From: Liolophura sinensis | Taxonomy: Eukaryota; Mollusca; Polyplacophora; Chitonida; Chitonidae | DNA length: 64,000 nucleotides | Reading direction: 5' to 3' | Assembly: GCF_032854445.1 (NCBI RefSeq) | Contig: NC_088296.1 | Span: 11,260,706-11,324,705, forward strand | Shown: positions 24,929 through 37,447 of the stretch, in pieces | How positions within the stretch are numbered: the stretch's first letter is position 1 | How the letters are laid out: every line of letters starts with the position of its first letter | Notes under the pieces: model-generated | Told to the model about the DNA's origin: nothing | The model's database searches: none | What the model saw: only the letters and a program-made list of their open reading frames with translations | Made by a program: the position numbers and the translations under genes

Positions 24929-26018
24929 AGACAGGGGCAGGATATCCGGTAGATTTATGCATCTGACCACTAAAGCGAACAGATATTGCCTGCTTTCAAA
25001 AGGGACCTAACCAATCCACATCAATGGTCAGTGATCAAAATCGTCTGACCTTCACAAGGTCATCGGTATGTCACATCGATTTGTCGATGCTAGACTTTCA
25101 GATTCGGTCCGCAATGCTATCGATCAACAAGAGTTCTGTTCACAGATTGGGTGACTTTGTCAGCGCTATGAGATGAACATGTGTGAGCCGAATTTTGCCC
25201 CGTCGAACTTTTCCTCGTGTGAGGAATGGAAATCTCCTCGACAGACCCCTCGGTTTGGACGGTAATGCCGTTATGTAACACGTTTTTGGAGTTGTCTGGC
25301 ACGAAAGCGAAACCGTATTATTCACTTGTAGTGACTCTGTTTTACGTAAACCACGTTCCCTGACAACCATTTAGCGTGTACAAAGCCATTCTCTTGATAG
25401 GAAACTAAACCAAAAAAGGATTTGTGAATTTATGTGCTGCGCACCGCACTGTAACTGCACATGTGATCGTATAACAGGACTTTGAGGCCCAGACGTTCTA
25501 AAATGCAAATGAAACCAAGCTATAGTGTTTTGAGCGAATTATAAAGTGTCGTAACTTGAGCGGTTTTTTTTCGGTAACATAAGCAACCAGATTTGTACAC
25601 GAACATAGGAAATAATAGAAAAACACATCCATCACCATGTATTTATTTAAACGATGAATCTCATTGTCATATTAAAAACCGTTCAGTTGACCTCAAAACA
25701 CCTCAAAAATGTTAAAATTGTAAACCTCGATATAATATAAATAGATCATCTAAATTTCAAACATATCTGTCGCTACAAAACACTAACATGCTCCCAATTT
25801 TAAATTTTAAATTTAAATTGCAAATCAAATTTCCAGTTTTGCCTCGTCAAACTTGGATTTAGTGGAAATGACCGCAAGTATTATGACAGCTTTCTCAGCT
25901 TATATCTGACTCACTAGTCAGAAGAGTCACTTAATGCCAGCATTTTATGCATAAAACAAGTGCTTGTCCAAATATTCCTTTATAAGCATATGTATAAACC
26001 GCCGAGAAGCATACAGTA
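24929..26018. other. Non-coding stretch
   Basis: Short open frames only. An AT-only patch with TTTAAATTT palindromes lies at about 25798-25830. No other feature was seen. Confidence 0.45.
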
Positions 26019-26205
26019 ATGCGACATGTTTGCATGATAATTGTCTTATATTTGATGTGTAACAATGTTACATGTTTGCATGATAAATGTCTCATACTTG
26101 ATGTGTAACAATGCGACATGTTTGCATGACACATGTCTCATATTTGATATGTAACAATGTGACATGTTTGCATGATAAATGTTTCATTTTTGGTATGTAA
26201 CCATG
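26019..26205. repeat. 46-bp tandem repeat, four copies
   Basis: The unit start (GCGACATGTTTGCATGA or a variant) recurs at 26021, 26067, 26113 and 26159, exactly 46 bp apart each time. Each unit continues with a TGTCTCATATTTGATGTGTA-like half and ends AACAAT. The last unit is the most diverged. Confidence 0.92.
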
Positions 26206-26289
26206 TGATGTGTTTATTTTGGTAAACAGGTATACATCTTTATCAACATTGAAATTACTTTCCTGCAGACTTGGCTACTTTTTGTTTAG

Positions 26290-26362
26290 TTGATTGATTG
26301 ATTGATTAATTGGTGTTTTACGTCACACTCAAGAATAGTTCACTTACGGTCGAAGAAGAAAC
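26290..26362 (-). mobile_element. SINE family A, tail fragment
   Basis: A (GATT)n run replaces the usual TTTA tail, followed by AATTGGTGTTTTACGTCACA and CTCAAGAATAGTTCACTTA. The head and core are missing. Confidence 0.75.
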
Positions 26363-26756
26363 CAGCAGTTTTTATGAACAAAAACCAGGACACATTTCCA
26401 AACTATAACAGAAATATGCTTAAAAACGAAACACCTGTGTTTAGTTAGTTGTGTTCAACATATATATGCACTTTCCCCCTTCATAACAGCCGGGTTTCAT
26501 CGAAATGTTAAAAGTTAAATATTTACATTCTGCATATTTAGTCTCATGGATCATTCACTAAGTGGTCTAATGTGTTTCTGCACTCTAAACTGTATACTTC
26601 CTTAGTTGAAAACCTAGTCATTCATATTGCAAACTAACCTCAGTGCGTTTGTAGACTAACTCTACTGAAGCCACGGTTCAAAGGGACGTGTAAATTACTA
26701 CTGTTGAAGTATTTATATGAAAATTTTGAATAAAACCCTTGAGAGGTGATTTGTCC

Positions 26757-26832
26757 AGAGGACGTATTTCACCGGTTTCGTGTGACCATTTGCCAGTTAT
26801 AATACCATCGTCGCTGCTCAGGTTTTAATCAA
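26757..26832 (+). repeat. Unclassified interspersed repeat D, copy 1
   Basis: Contains GTATTTCACCGGTT, GCCAGTTATAATACCATCG and TCGCTGCTCAGGTTTTAAT, in the same order as in the copies near 40.7 kb and 61.2 kb. No tRNA-like promoter, poly-A or microsatellite tail was seen, and the full length of the family cannot be set from three copies. Confidence 0.7.
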
Positions 26833-29415
26833 CATGCTGTAAGTCTTTTTTGCATTTTCTCTAATCAAACATGAGCAAGCGTTATCAGCTCTAGCTAAGA
26901 AATTTTTATAACAGTACCTTATAATAATTTATTACTGTCATAAATTTACTCTCCAAGCTAATATAGGTAAGGTATGCGTGGCTCGATACGTTCAGGGCCA
27001 GCTATTTGGCATTTAGGCTTGCATATACCATTGTAACAGTAGCCTATATATAGACACATGATCTAGGTGACATTAGAACAAAGACAAATAAGTTTACACT
27101 TCCCTGATTTGAAATATTACTATTGATTTAGAATAAAATATAAAGCCTCATGTCACATACATACCTGGATATAAAATTATAGAATACACTACCATATAGG
27201 TCAAAGGATATAATGTGACGGAGTCATTTTACATTTGTGCATATGAGTTACACTGGACAGAATTATACCGCCCCTAATCCCCTCCACCCCCCCCCCCCCC
27301 TCCGCCATCCCCGCCTGCCCCTCAACCGTCCCACACGATACGTACACACACTTAAACCAAACACACGGCTTAGTGCATATGGAAACACAGAAACAAATAT
27401 TACAGGCCTTCACACGTTTATACAGCGTTTAGTTTGGAACAAGAACTACAAATCCAGTTTGCATGTTAAAAAGTTTTACAGGTTTCTCAAGGGAGGAGAC
27501 AGACGCGAACAAACCGACCGTTACAAGCGGGGCATTCATTTTTCACTTTCTTTTTCATCTTTTTTTTTCAAGGAAAGAATGTGTTTGGCTGGTGTCGTAA
27601 ATAAGTTTGTATCACATTCTAAAACGTTTCCCCCGGAGAACGTGGCTGCTTCTATAATCTAAATTGATTGTCTGTGATCACATTCGTTATTTTCAGATAA
27701 AAATCCACTAAAGCTATAAAATACCTTTACTTACCTTAATGTAACACACAAGTTTGACTTTTGTAGTTTGGAGAATAGTAGATAGATAGAAACAGATTTT
27801 GACCAATTTTTACCGTCCCACAATACACGACCTACTGCCTTATCTAGAGGAATAAAAAAGTTTTTATTTCAGTGGCTTTTTTAGTGTTTCCAAGAATAAA
27901 TCACGAAAATGACTGTAATGTTTACGGTAGAAAGGGTCAGACAGCCAGTTATAACGTAATAGAGCAGAAGACCTTTATCCATTTGAAGCACCTGTGTAAG
28001 AGTGAAGACTGACAAGTTATTTACGTGCAGCAGCGTGGGTCGTAAACTTTCTCTTTGCTTCCTTTATATACAGCATCGTTATGCATACGTATATTATACC
28101 ATACACCAAAATATTTATGGAACTGTATTTTAATACTTGCTCGAGTTTCATAACGGATTAAATCGGTTTTGATGATTGGTAAACGCGAAGTAAACATTTG
28201 GATGCACAGCAGACAGCTTGGTGATGGCAAGAAAGTTTCAGTACTTAAAACTAAAAGCATATGTTTATGTTTTAAAGCTCGAGACCTTAGAAAACTAAAC
28301 ACGGTTTTAAGGAAAACATACCATTGTGCTCAGGAGGAGCTCAAATTAACAACAAAGGAGAAAGCAGAACAAAATTTGCATTTTTAACAGTGTGTTTACC
28401 GTTTCTTAGTGTTGCAGTCGGAATAATTTTACTTATCAGCAAACAATTTAATGCGAATAATCAATCAGATTTCCAAACCATAGTCGTAATCGATATAAAG
28501 AAGAATGACATTGCTTCGACCTTCATGAAAAATGTTGAATACATCAAGCTAAAAAAACCGTTCTAATTCAAGGCAAAATGGCGGACTGAACGATAAAACA
28601 GCCGTGCGGCATATACAAATGTGCAGGGTAGATAACCGATGATGAAGGATTGCTAGCTCCAGTGTGAAGCAGCTACCTTGAATTCAGGTGACTCGTTATT
28701 TCTCTTTCAGCACATCATAGTTTAGAGTCATAAGTGGTTGAAGCCTTCTGGATAACTGTTGGCAAAGTGCCAGAAGTTGTGCCAGTCGCTGATAACCTTC
28801 TTGGAAATAGAACAGCGACTCAAGAGCAGTGTAGATGACGGAACACGCATGAGCGATTTTTTTTCTTTTGCATGAATGATAAATGGGAATTTTACGTAAT
28901 TTTGTTTTCTTGCCAAAGCCTTGTAAACACATCCTGTGGTTTGAAGAAACACATTGTTACATTCAATTTTTGTTCCTTTTAACATTGTTTGCATCTTTTC
29001 ACGTAATACATGGTTCAGCGCGTCCAGAGCTGTTGTTGTTCTTTTCAGGCCAGTTGTTCAAGTGTACTAAAGTTAAGCCAGGCTTAAAACTCAATACTAA
29101 TCTCATCCTAATACAAAAGTAAATGACGCCGCTTGAGTCTGGACTAAAGGTAATACCGGGCTTAAATCTTTATACACGTGTGCACAGCTGTGCCCTTGCC
29201 TATTATATCAAAAGCTACAGTCGGTCACTGTGAGATTAAATTAATATTTTTTTTTATAAAAACACAAGAAAGCACCTGATTACTTTTGAGGTAGACAGCA
29301 CCTGTTATTTGTCTCAATACATCATGTGCATATCTCACAGAAGTACCAATCAGATTCGGGTTTGAACCCACATCTCCAATCCATGCATAACAACAGCGAA
29401 CTCAAGAAGCATACG
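26833..29415. other. Non-coding stretch
   Basis: The 141-codon plus-strand frame at 27237-27662 crosses a C14 run (27287-27300) and has no recognised domain; I regard it as chance. A G-quadruplex is possible on the minus strand at that run. A GGGTTTGAACCC B-box-like motif at 29358-29369 precedes the next SINE. Nothing else was recognised. Confidence 0.45.
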
Positions 29416-29593
29416 CCGGCTGTAGGTGGAAAGGTCTTTCAGGAACCTTCGGTTGGTCGAGGGTTTTCCCGTGTCTTCCATCCCACCTTAATGCTGGCCG
29501 CCGCCAGCATTAAGTGAAATATTGTTGAGTAAAAGTGAAATAAGTGAAATATTGTTGAGTAAAACACCAATCAAATAAAAAAATAAAAAAATA
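29416..29593 (+). mobile_element. SINE family A copy with duplicated tail unit
   Basis: The core (CGGCTGTAGGTGGAAAGGTC, then TCCCACCTTAATGCTGG) leads into a tail in which AAGTGAAATATTGTTGAGTA occurs twice, at 29512 and 29542, 30 bp apart. It ends in an A-rich AAATAAAAAAATA tract. A B-box-like motif at 29358 could be a remnant of its head, but the sequence between is not the usual one. Confidence 0.85.
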
Positions 29594-30888
29594 AGAAGCA
29601 TTCGTTTCATAATTTGATACGACAGTCAAATAGATGTATATTGCTTACTGCATTGTACGAGGGTAAACGTAGGAGCACGTGGCCACGTGTAGCATTTTCT
29701 GAATTCCGATGTTTAAGAATAGATTGGTGAGCTTACTACACTGGTAACTGCGTTGTGTGACGTCCAGATGCACGTGCAAATGCTGTGAGCATCCACAAAC
29801 TACAGCCCGAAGGACCTAACTAGCCTATCTCGGAGATGAAGCTTCTGAATGCGTTCATCAAATGTAGCTTCATTCAGTGTCACTCTGCTAAAAAACGCAT
29901 GGTATCGTGGTCTTTTGTTAATTTATCTGTTAGCAATGGAAGCACTGTGAATATAGCGTATAGCCACAAAATGGAAACCCACTGGCACAGCCTTCATATG
30001 ACACTCTGCCCCGTAAATGTGTCTAATTATGTCTAACAAGGAGCTGATGATAGTACATTCATGGTGTTTAATTAGATCAGCACTATAATACATGAGCAGT
30101 TGCTATCAACGCCCAAATAACATAATATTTAGGTTAATAAGCACTCATGGACTACATATAGCATGGTATATGATTTGGACACAGGTTGGAATTTGGATTC
30201 GTCCCGAACATTCAGTGCATCTTTCAACACCAGTGACAACTGTTGACCGCTCCTCTTTCCATGGATCTTCTTAACTTCCTATGCTATATCTTTTCTCGAA
30301 TGTTTGGTGGTTTGTGCAAGGCCAATCTTGGGATTGTTGACCCGGAACGTCCATTTTGATTGTTTGGACGCCAAGATACCATTTCGCACACACTTGCAGA
30401 CACACTTGCAGACCCCGTTCTAAATCAGCGAATATGTAATGAACCTCTGCGCTGAGATCCAACAGCACTTGAATACAGTCATTAGTTTGCACTGCCTACA
30501 TTACATTGCTCATGACGGTACGTACAAAACAAAGCCAAGATGTTAGGCACTTTTGCGCCTTCCATAGTTCGAATGTCCTAAAGCCGTGGTTACTGAATTA
30601 CAATTGTTGCAGATCGAGTTTGTATGGGGCCATTACAGACTAACGCTCAGAAAAGACAACACACCCAACATGTTGTAGTTGTATAGACAGGTCAGTGGAT
30701 CTCATGTGTGAGTTCAAATCCCTTCTGGGTGTTTTTTTTTTATTTTTTTTTTATTTGACTTTTTATTTTTTGTTTCTTAACGCCATGAATAAAAATGATG
30801 CACACACTCGATGACAGTCGTTTGTGTGAATGGCGGAAATGGAATTTATTTTTAATTTTGTTGCTTTATAAAACAAAAAATTAATTTT
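29594..30888. other. Non-coding stretch
   Basis: Holds a perfect 14-base palindrome, CACGTGGCCACGTG, at 29676-29689 and a short ACACTTGCAG direct repeat near 30389-30415. No gene was recognised. Confidence 0.45.
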
Positions 30889-30980
30889 ACTTATTTGACC
30901 GATGTTTTACGTCTGTATTCAAGAATACTTTACTTTTACGACAGCGGCAAGCATTATGGTGGGAGGAAACCGGGCATAAT
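30889..30980 (-). mobile_element. SINE family A, 5'-truncated copy
   Basis: Tail-side sequence (GATGTTTTACGTCTG, TTCAAGAATACTTTACTT) and part of the core (GCATTATGGTGGGAGGAAAC), then unrelated sequence. The head is missing. Confidence 0.82.
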
Positions 30981-31159
30981 TCTGAGAATGAAGCTAAATG
31001 TTTGGAATTCAGTCTGTAGCACTTAGTGGTGACAAATAATCTGTTAGCCAAAAATGCATCATGACGTATAATGGAAATAACTGAAACGTGATGAATACAG
31101 CTGGTTGTTTTCCTGTGGCTAGGCCATTTGAGCAAAGCTGAGGTATACTGAATTCTGAA

Positions 31160-31267
31160 TATTTATTTATTTATTTGATTGGTGTTTTACGCCGCAATCA
31201 AGAATATTTCACATACACGACGACGGCCAGACATTGTGGGTGGCAGCCAAAAACCCGCTGATTTCCG
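31160..31267 (-). mobile_element. SINE family A, 5'-truncated copy
   Basis: (TTTA)n, GATTGGTGTTTTACGCCG, CAAGAATATTTCACATACA, then a shortened core that ends after GTGGGTGGCAGCC. It lies 180 bp from another truncated copy in the same orientation. Confidence 0.85.
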
Positions 31268-32223
31268 TACATCCCATCTTGTATAGCTCATTTCATTCAA
31301 ATCAGTTTGAAGCTAGAATGCCTGCGGTGTGTGAGCATACCGCAGATTGTACAAAATATAATGATAGTATCATTGATGATATGTATATTTGCTAGAAGCT
31401 CTGCTGGTGCGGGATACGAGCTCAAGTGTTAACTTATACAACGGAAACGACGGGCGGTTACTTCCAGTGGACGTTGACGTTGTATCGATGATGTTAGCTT
31501 TAATTTATAGGCACAGGTCAATAAATGAACCTAAATTTATTGAGAACTACCTATGACTTGGGGAGGAATACACTGTATGTCTCTCAGGGGCGCTGACTAT
31601 TTTGGAAAGTGGCCTAATTTATTTATTTATATATTTTATTTTATTTATGGAGCCATGTGCGATCTAAAGCAAGGGATTGAACTCTAGAATTTCGTTTTAA
31701 GAGGTATGGAGAATCCCTGGCGTTAGATGAACGTAGCAATCTATCATGTCGTCTGGACAAAAAAACATAAAAGATGTATAAAACAGGTTAATGTATTAGA
31801 ACGCCCGCGGGGCATGGGGTAGACTTTTTTTAAGCCTCCCGGCAGTTGAAATTTCGTCTGCGTTATTTTTTATTCACTGTAAGGTTACATTTGAGATTCC
31901 GTTGAAAGATCTGTCTTTATTTCGACTGTAAAATAACGACAGCTATATGGATCGCACAAAGCCACGTGAACGAAAAACATTTTGTTTGGCAAAGAAAGTA
32001 AAAACGTGAAAATGTAACAACTGTCGTGGATGTGTTCCATCATTTCTGCATTATTAACCCGATTCTTGGCGGGGTTTTTTTTCTGAACATTCGGCTGGGT
32101 TTAAAATCGGGATTTCTCCTTCAGTGGGTAAAGCAACACAGAAAAATGGACCTAGATGGATCAGATGTAAGGGTTGAATCCCATGCTTGACCTATGTCTT
32201 TCTGAGTTTGGATTTTGATTTTC
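31268..32223. other. Non-coding stretch
   Basis: An ATTTATTTATTTATATATTT patch at about 31617-31650 may be a stray SINE tail. A GGGTTGAATCCC motif near 32172 resembles a B box but has no partner. No gene was recognised. Confidence 0.4.
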
Positions 32224-32470
32224 TTGATTTGATTGGTGTTTTACACCGTACTCAAGAATATTTCACTTATACGACGGCGGCCAGCATTATGGTGGGTGAA
32301 AACCGGGCACAGCCCGGGGGAAAACCGCGAGCATGCGCAGGTTGCTGAAAGACCTTCCCACGTACGACCGGAGAGGAAGCCAGCATGAGCTAGACTTGAA
32401 CTCACAGCGACCGCATTGGTGAGAGACTCCTGGATCATTACGCTGCGCTAGAGAGCTAACCAGCTGAGCC
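32224..32470 (-). mobile_element. SINE family A, full length with 11-bp target duplication
   Basis: Reads head to tail on the minus strand: GGCTCAGCTGGTTAGC, B-box-like GTGAGTTCAAGTC, core CAACCTGCGCATGCTCG with CACCCACCATAATGCTGG, tail CACCAATCAAATCAAG. CTGAGTTTGGA is present exactly at 32202-32212 and 32470-32480, a target-site duplication that shows retrotransposition by target-primed reverse transcription. The tail lacks a long AAAT run. Confidence 0.93.
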
Positions 32471-34077
32471 TGAGTTTGGACTCAGTGGAGTAAATGCCTC
32501 TTCAGATAAATGTCAAAATCATATGTCAACATCAAAGCAATAAAATACCTACACACATCGCTTTTTTTTCATTCAGGGAAAATACCTTAATATTCGAATT
32601 ATGAAGAAAGCAATAAAATAAAATCTGCCTAAACTGACATCTTACAAACTGATTTAGCACTTGATTATACCCTGCACTGCTGCCTGAATAGGTGTGTTTG
32701 ATGAAATGCACGTTAAATCCGTGCACAAACACGATAAACAATTACGTCATCACATGTCATCCCGCACATATAGTATAAGCTAGGCGTTAAATGAGACATT
32801 CCCATGGATTAGAATCAACAATTCCATCATCCAAACCGACAAATCATTAACAAATGTTTTTCTGCACAAAACACACTCGCATACAGTACTGCTGCTAACA
32901 TGCGAGCGCCCTAGGCACTTACGGAAGGCACGCAGGTATTCCAGAATACTGAAAAAGAGACAAAACTCTGTCGCTCCTTAGTTGCGGCTGTTAGGATATA
33001 AGCACCACGTAACAGCATTAATTGATGCTTTCAGCGCCCTTAATGGATGTTTGTTATATATTACCGTTTGTTGGTGCGGAACGTTGCACAAATGGCGCAT
33101 GCGTTACTCCATAAGAAGCCTCCACTTCGAAAAGAAGTATTTACTTCGACAGTAGAACAATATACTTTTGTTGTGGATTTTTTCTAACTATTTTATTGCA
33201 CTGATATTTTCCCATCTACATATACATTCCAGACACACTTTCGCTCTCATATAGTGGGTTTTGCACAGGTTTGTGGCGTCCAGCTTGTTAATCAAAGCTT
33301 CATAGACAACATGTATTTTCTTCATTCTGCACTAGAACCTGTAAGGCTTAGAAAAAACAAACAAAATAGAAAACAGACCCAGTGTTTGAATTCAACACAT
33401 ATCCACCTTAGGGTTACTGACAGCAACACACGCTCGTAAGTTTAATGAGTCCTTCACATGTCTTCAAATAATGCCCACCTGTCAGTTGTGAACAGATCTT
33501 GCAGACTTGAAGCAGGTGCGCTTTTTTAGCGTTGTATTAAACAAGCAGTAGAGTCGCCTGCACGATATCCACGTGCTTCCATATACACCACATCAGCATC
33601 ATTATATGCAATGAAAGAAACCAAGGTCACACGCTTCTTGTTAACCTCTACGAAAGTCTACTAAACTTACGATCAAAAGCTAAGAATAATGATTTATTAC
33701 GTCTATCTCATGTTCATAAAATGTGGATTGTTGTCATACATGTTCAGATCTGGCTGACTGCTGTTGAATCTGCATCTCATTCATTATATATTGTGCTTAA
33801 ACACACAAAGGTCAAATAGGCAGTGTCACCTTTACCTAAATTGGCTATCTTTTAATTGGCACTTCTATGATGTAGACGTTATAAAATAATGCAAGAGTCA
33901 AATTAACAGGCTAGACGGAAATGTTGTAAGTTCAGTTACAGTTATAAATCTTTTAATTAGAACATGATAAAATAATGAAGAAACGGTGGACAAGCTGTAA
34001 GATTCTGTAAGTCCAGCTGTGGCTTTAAGTTATGGGTTTGTCATGTTTCTTCTGGTTACACTCTGTTTCCTACACTT
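32471..34077. other. Non-coding stretch
   Basis: Short open frames only. Two loosely similar segments starting TCTTTTAATT (about 33849 and 33950) suggest an old duplication of about 100 bp, too diverged to be sure of. No gene was recognised. Confidence 0.4.
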
Positions 34078-34341
34078 ATTTATTTATTTACTTGATTGGT
34101 GTTTTACGCGTACTCGATAGTGTTTTACTTATAGCATTATGGAGGGAGGAAACCAGGCAGAGCTCGGTGGAAACCCACAACCATCTGCAGGTTGCTGATA
34201 GTCCTTCCCCCTTTTAGATTAGAAAGAAAGCTTTTCCGGAGCAAACATGAGCTGGACTTGAACGCACAGAGACCACATTGGTGAGAGCCCCCTGGGTCAT
34301 TGCCCCGCGCTGGCAAGCTAACTACCTCGCCCACGGAGGCC
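34078..34341 (-). mobile_element. SINE family A, full length
   Basis: Head GCCTCCGTGGGCGAGGTAGT, B-box-like GCGTTCAAGTCC, core CAACCTGCAGATGG with CTCCCTCCATAATGC, and a (TTTA)n tail. The stretch between B box and core has an unusual AAAGCTTTCTTTCTAATC segment. No clear target duplication was found. Confidence 0.88.
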
Positions 34342-36465
34342 CCAATGCCTCACTGAGCCCAAAACATATAATGTGTACTAGTACTAATGGGTACAAAGGC
34401 GGTATGTTATCAACATCCAGGCAACTGACATTCGTCACATAAACGGTGACGTCATCGTTCTGTTCAAACATAAGCATTCCAATACACACCCAGGCGTGTA
34501 AACGCACTAAATGAACTCTATCGTTAATCTTGAATCGTGAAAGATATCGCGAGACCTAAGCTTGACTGGGCATATATTCGGGTGGCAAAAGTCAAGTACA
34601 GGTCAATTAACTCATGTACTTGGGTAAGATGATAAGGACCAGCCGCTTGATAAAGCTTAATGTTGGCAGCCCACAAGGTTGCTCAGAGCGAGAGATCTTC
34701 CCTGACGAAAGCTTAATGTTTGATTTATTTAAGATTTTGTTTGCATTCCAAGCAAACATAGACCAAAAATTCATTTAAGGCGAGCAAGGGGGTTACGGTC
34801 GTGCTGGTAAACCATTAGTAACAGGGCTGATTTCAAAATACGTCATTAAGACATGATCTACTGTAAACGTCGTCACTATAAGCGCGGTATTTATTGTTGC
34901 TTGACGATAAAATTCCTAGGGGCTTAAAACATTTATTGTCAGACAGAAATTCGAAAATATATCAGCGAACGGCCCTAATTCGTACATATTTATGGAATAG
35001 TGTACTGACGCTCAGAGTCAGAAACAACAGGAGGTGGCTGACAACTGAGTAGCACAGTCCAGCGATTCTCATACCAAAAAAAATCAGTCACGCACAGCTT
35101 TCTCTGTAGGGCTAGTTGATTGATTGATTGATTGATTTTTTTATTTATATTAAGGCGGCGAGGTAACCAGTTTGCCCGGAGAAATCTAACGATCTTCGCC
35201 AAATACCTAACAAACTTTTTCATTCATTCTGTAATTAAAGGCAACGAAGAGCATCGGAAGAACCACGTTGAAAATGCGCCACATACGGCGTTTTCAGGGG
35301 GTAAAAACAGCATTCTGCCAAGTTCCATCTATGAGGCCTATATCCCATGTACCTGAGATTTAGAGAAACGCCTTTACTTAAGAAAGAAGAAAAGAAAGGC
35401 CCCAGCGCGCTAAATCTTAAATGAGTTTCCCAAACTGCCGCTCGTTTACTAAGAAGTTCGCCAGAGAATTCGTATCGTATGAAATATAAACGATATCGCA
35501 GAGCGCCAGACATGGCGAAGCCCATCGCTCGGCAGTTTCAAATCTCTCAAGGGAACACCGGGTCCTGAAACTGTTGATTTGAGGACGAAGAAATGTGTCC
35601 GATTCCGATCAATTATTTACATCGCCCAGGTATTTACACTTCAGGATTCCCTGGAACCGCGAGTCTACTTATTAGAAAGGCTTATATATAATGCAGTCTA
35701 AGATGAAGTACATATGCCCCGAAGATTACAGCCCATAAATGTAAGATGAACAGGTTGTAATTCCTATTACTTCCAGCCTGCACTAGAATCATAGAATGCA
35801 AAGACAATCTTGGGTTGTCCACAATACATGCAAAAATAATCATTTACCGTTATTCGCGCTTTTTAACTTTGATCAACGGGTGATAAGCTCGTACGTCAAA
35901 GCGCAATACTGAGTACGTAATTTAATGTAGTTTAATCGTAATTAGTTGTCGCATTTAATCGTAGTATAATAGTGTTCTACCTGAAGCCATTAATTTCACA
36001 ATATACAGTCTGCATATCGTACAAAATTAATTGTTGTTCTCCAATCTCAGAATATGCAATGTTACAAAGACAATTAAGGAAAAGATAATAACAGTTTATA
36101 TGCACGTGCAATTATATGATGTAAAGGCAAGCCTGTTTCGTATATTCAGTTTATATCTATCGTCACAACGCTTCGCCTGATATTGAATGTTCAATTACCT
36201 GAACTATCCTTACATGAGGGATGGCTCACCACTGGGACAACGTTTTGTTAACTCTGATATTCGCCAGAGTCTCCAGAAAATCAAATATTATACCACTTCA
36301 TGAGGCTTATAACACTATGTAGCAAACCACCCAATATCAGCGTGTGGTTAGGAACACCTGTTCTTCTAATAGATCAAGACTAACATATTATGGGAGTTAG
36401 ATTCCGAAGCCGACATGTTGATATGGCCAGATTTGGCGAACGTCCAGATGTCCCTATGCCAAAAC

Positions 36466-36466
<1 letters not shown>
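34342..36466. other. Non-coding stretch
   Basis: Includes a (GATT)n tract at 35116-35137. Open frames are up to 96 codons (35235-35525, -) without recognised features. No gene was seen. Confidence 0.45.

Positions 36467-36496
<30 letters not shown>
36467..36496. repeat. Homopolymer T30
   Basis: Thirty consecutive T. It could be the reverse-strand poly-A tail of a retroposed sequence, but no recognisable element lies to its right. The length is liable to sequencing error. Confidence 0.95.
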
Positions 36497-36498
<2 letters not shown>

Positions 36499-36789
36499 AC
36501 TTAACATGTAAATAAAGTTTAGAGTAAACCTGTTGGAAACAAAAGATAAACAGAATCTTAGTTCTGCTGTAAAACTACACAACAACGCATTCAAAAACGC
36601 ATACAATTTTTTATGTGTGAACGTATGTAGACCCATATATACACATATGAATACACATACAAATACATTTACAAATCAATCTATATATGTGTCTAACTAT
36701 ATACACACACTCACATACCTCTCTAAGGATACATACATAAGCAACATTGTAATTAAGTTTAAATTTTTCTAAATGCAAGATTTATGTAA

Positions 36790-36792
36790 TAT

Positions 36793-36843
<51 letters not shown>

Positions 36844-36983
36844 TTTGTTTGTTTGTTTGATTGGTGTTTTACGCCGTTCTCAAGAATATTTCACTTCTAC
36901 GACGGCGGCCAGCATTATGGTGGGTGGAAACCGGACAGAGTCCGGAGGAAACCCACAACCATCCGCAGGTTGCTGGAAGACCG
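36790..36983 (-). mobile_element. SINE family A, 5'-truncated, long TTTA tail
   Basis: An unusually long run of about 14 TTTA units and three TTTG units leads into a well-preserved tail and core (GATTGGTGTTTTACGCCG, CCAGCATTATGGTGGGTGG, CATCCGCAGGTTGCTGG). The head is missing. The long pure tail suggests a fairly young insertion or tail expansion. Confidence 0.9.
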
Positions 36984-37082
36984 ACTTATGTAATAGGATA
37001 CCCGTAACAGGTAATGCATTTGGCACATGACAAATGCAAAACATCCCTGTTATGGATTACACGAAGCTAGAATGTATTTACA

Positions 37083-37447
37083 GTTGAGTGAGTGAGTGAG
37101 TGAGTGCTTGCGGTTTAACGTCGTTCTCAACAATTTTGTAGTCTTATGACGACGAAAGAATCCTTAGAGTACATGTAATGTGCCTCCTTGTCACAGAACG
37201 GATTTCCGCCGCTCTTCACTGAGACGACTTACCGACGGCAAGTAAGGCGCCCCGCCCGAACTATTATACTCATACGGTTCAACCAGTCGTTGCACTATCC
37301 CTTCCATGCTGAACGCCAATCGAGGGAGTTACAACTTCCTTTTTTAAAGTCTTAGGTGTGACTCGACCGAGGATTGATCCTGGATCTACCGCTCCCAAAG
37401 CGGACGCTTATTCCCAGATGGGAGATATCCTATACCCTGTATGTGCC
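37083..37447 (-). mobile_element. SINE family B, full length
   Basis: On the plus strand it starts with (GAGT)n and GTTTAACGTCGTTCTCAACA (the minus-strand 3' tail), passes through a conserved core (GAATCCTTAGAGT, ATTTCCGCCGCTC, TTCACTGAGACG) and ends in a tRNA-like head. On the minus strand the head contains CGCTTTGGGAGCGG followed by GATCCAGGATCAATCC, which resembles the anticodon arm and T arm of tRNA-Pro. TATTTACA flanks both ends (37075-37082 and 37448-37455), a weak candidate for the target duplication. Confidence 0.85.

Noticed and set aside
27237-27662. 141-codon open frame on the plus strand
   Set aside because: Its proline-rich start comes from a C14 run and the rest has no domain features or credible exon borders.
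30700-30760. GAGTTCAAATCCC next to a T-rich run, possible SINE head or Pol III unit
   Set aside because: No matching body or A box; the T-run is simple sequence.
32172-32183. GGGTTGAATCCC, B-box-like
   Set aside because: No partner A box or repeat body; probably chance.
33849-34027. Possible old direct duplication of about 100 bp
   Set aside because: Similarity is patchy with many gaps and not reliable by eye.
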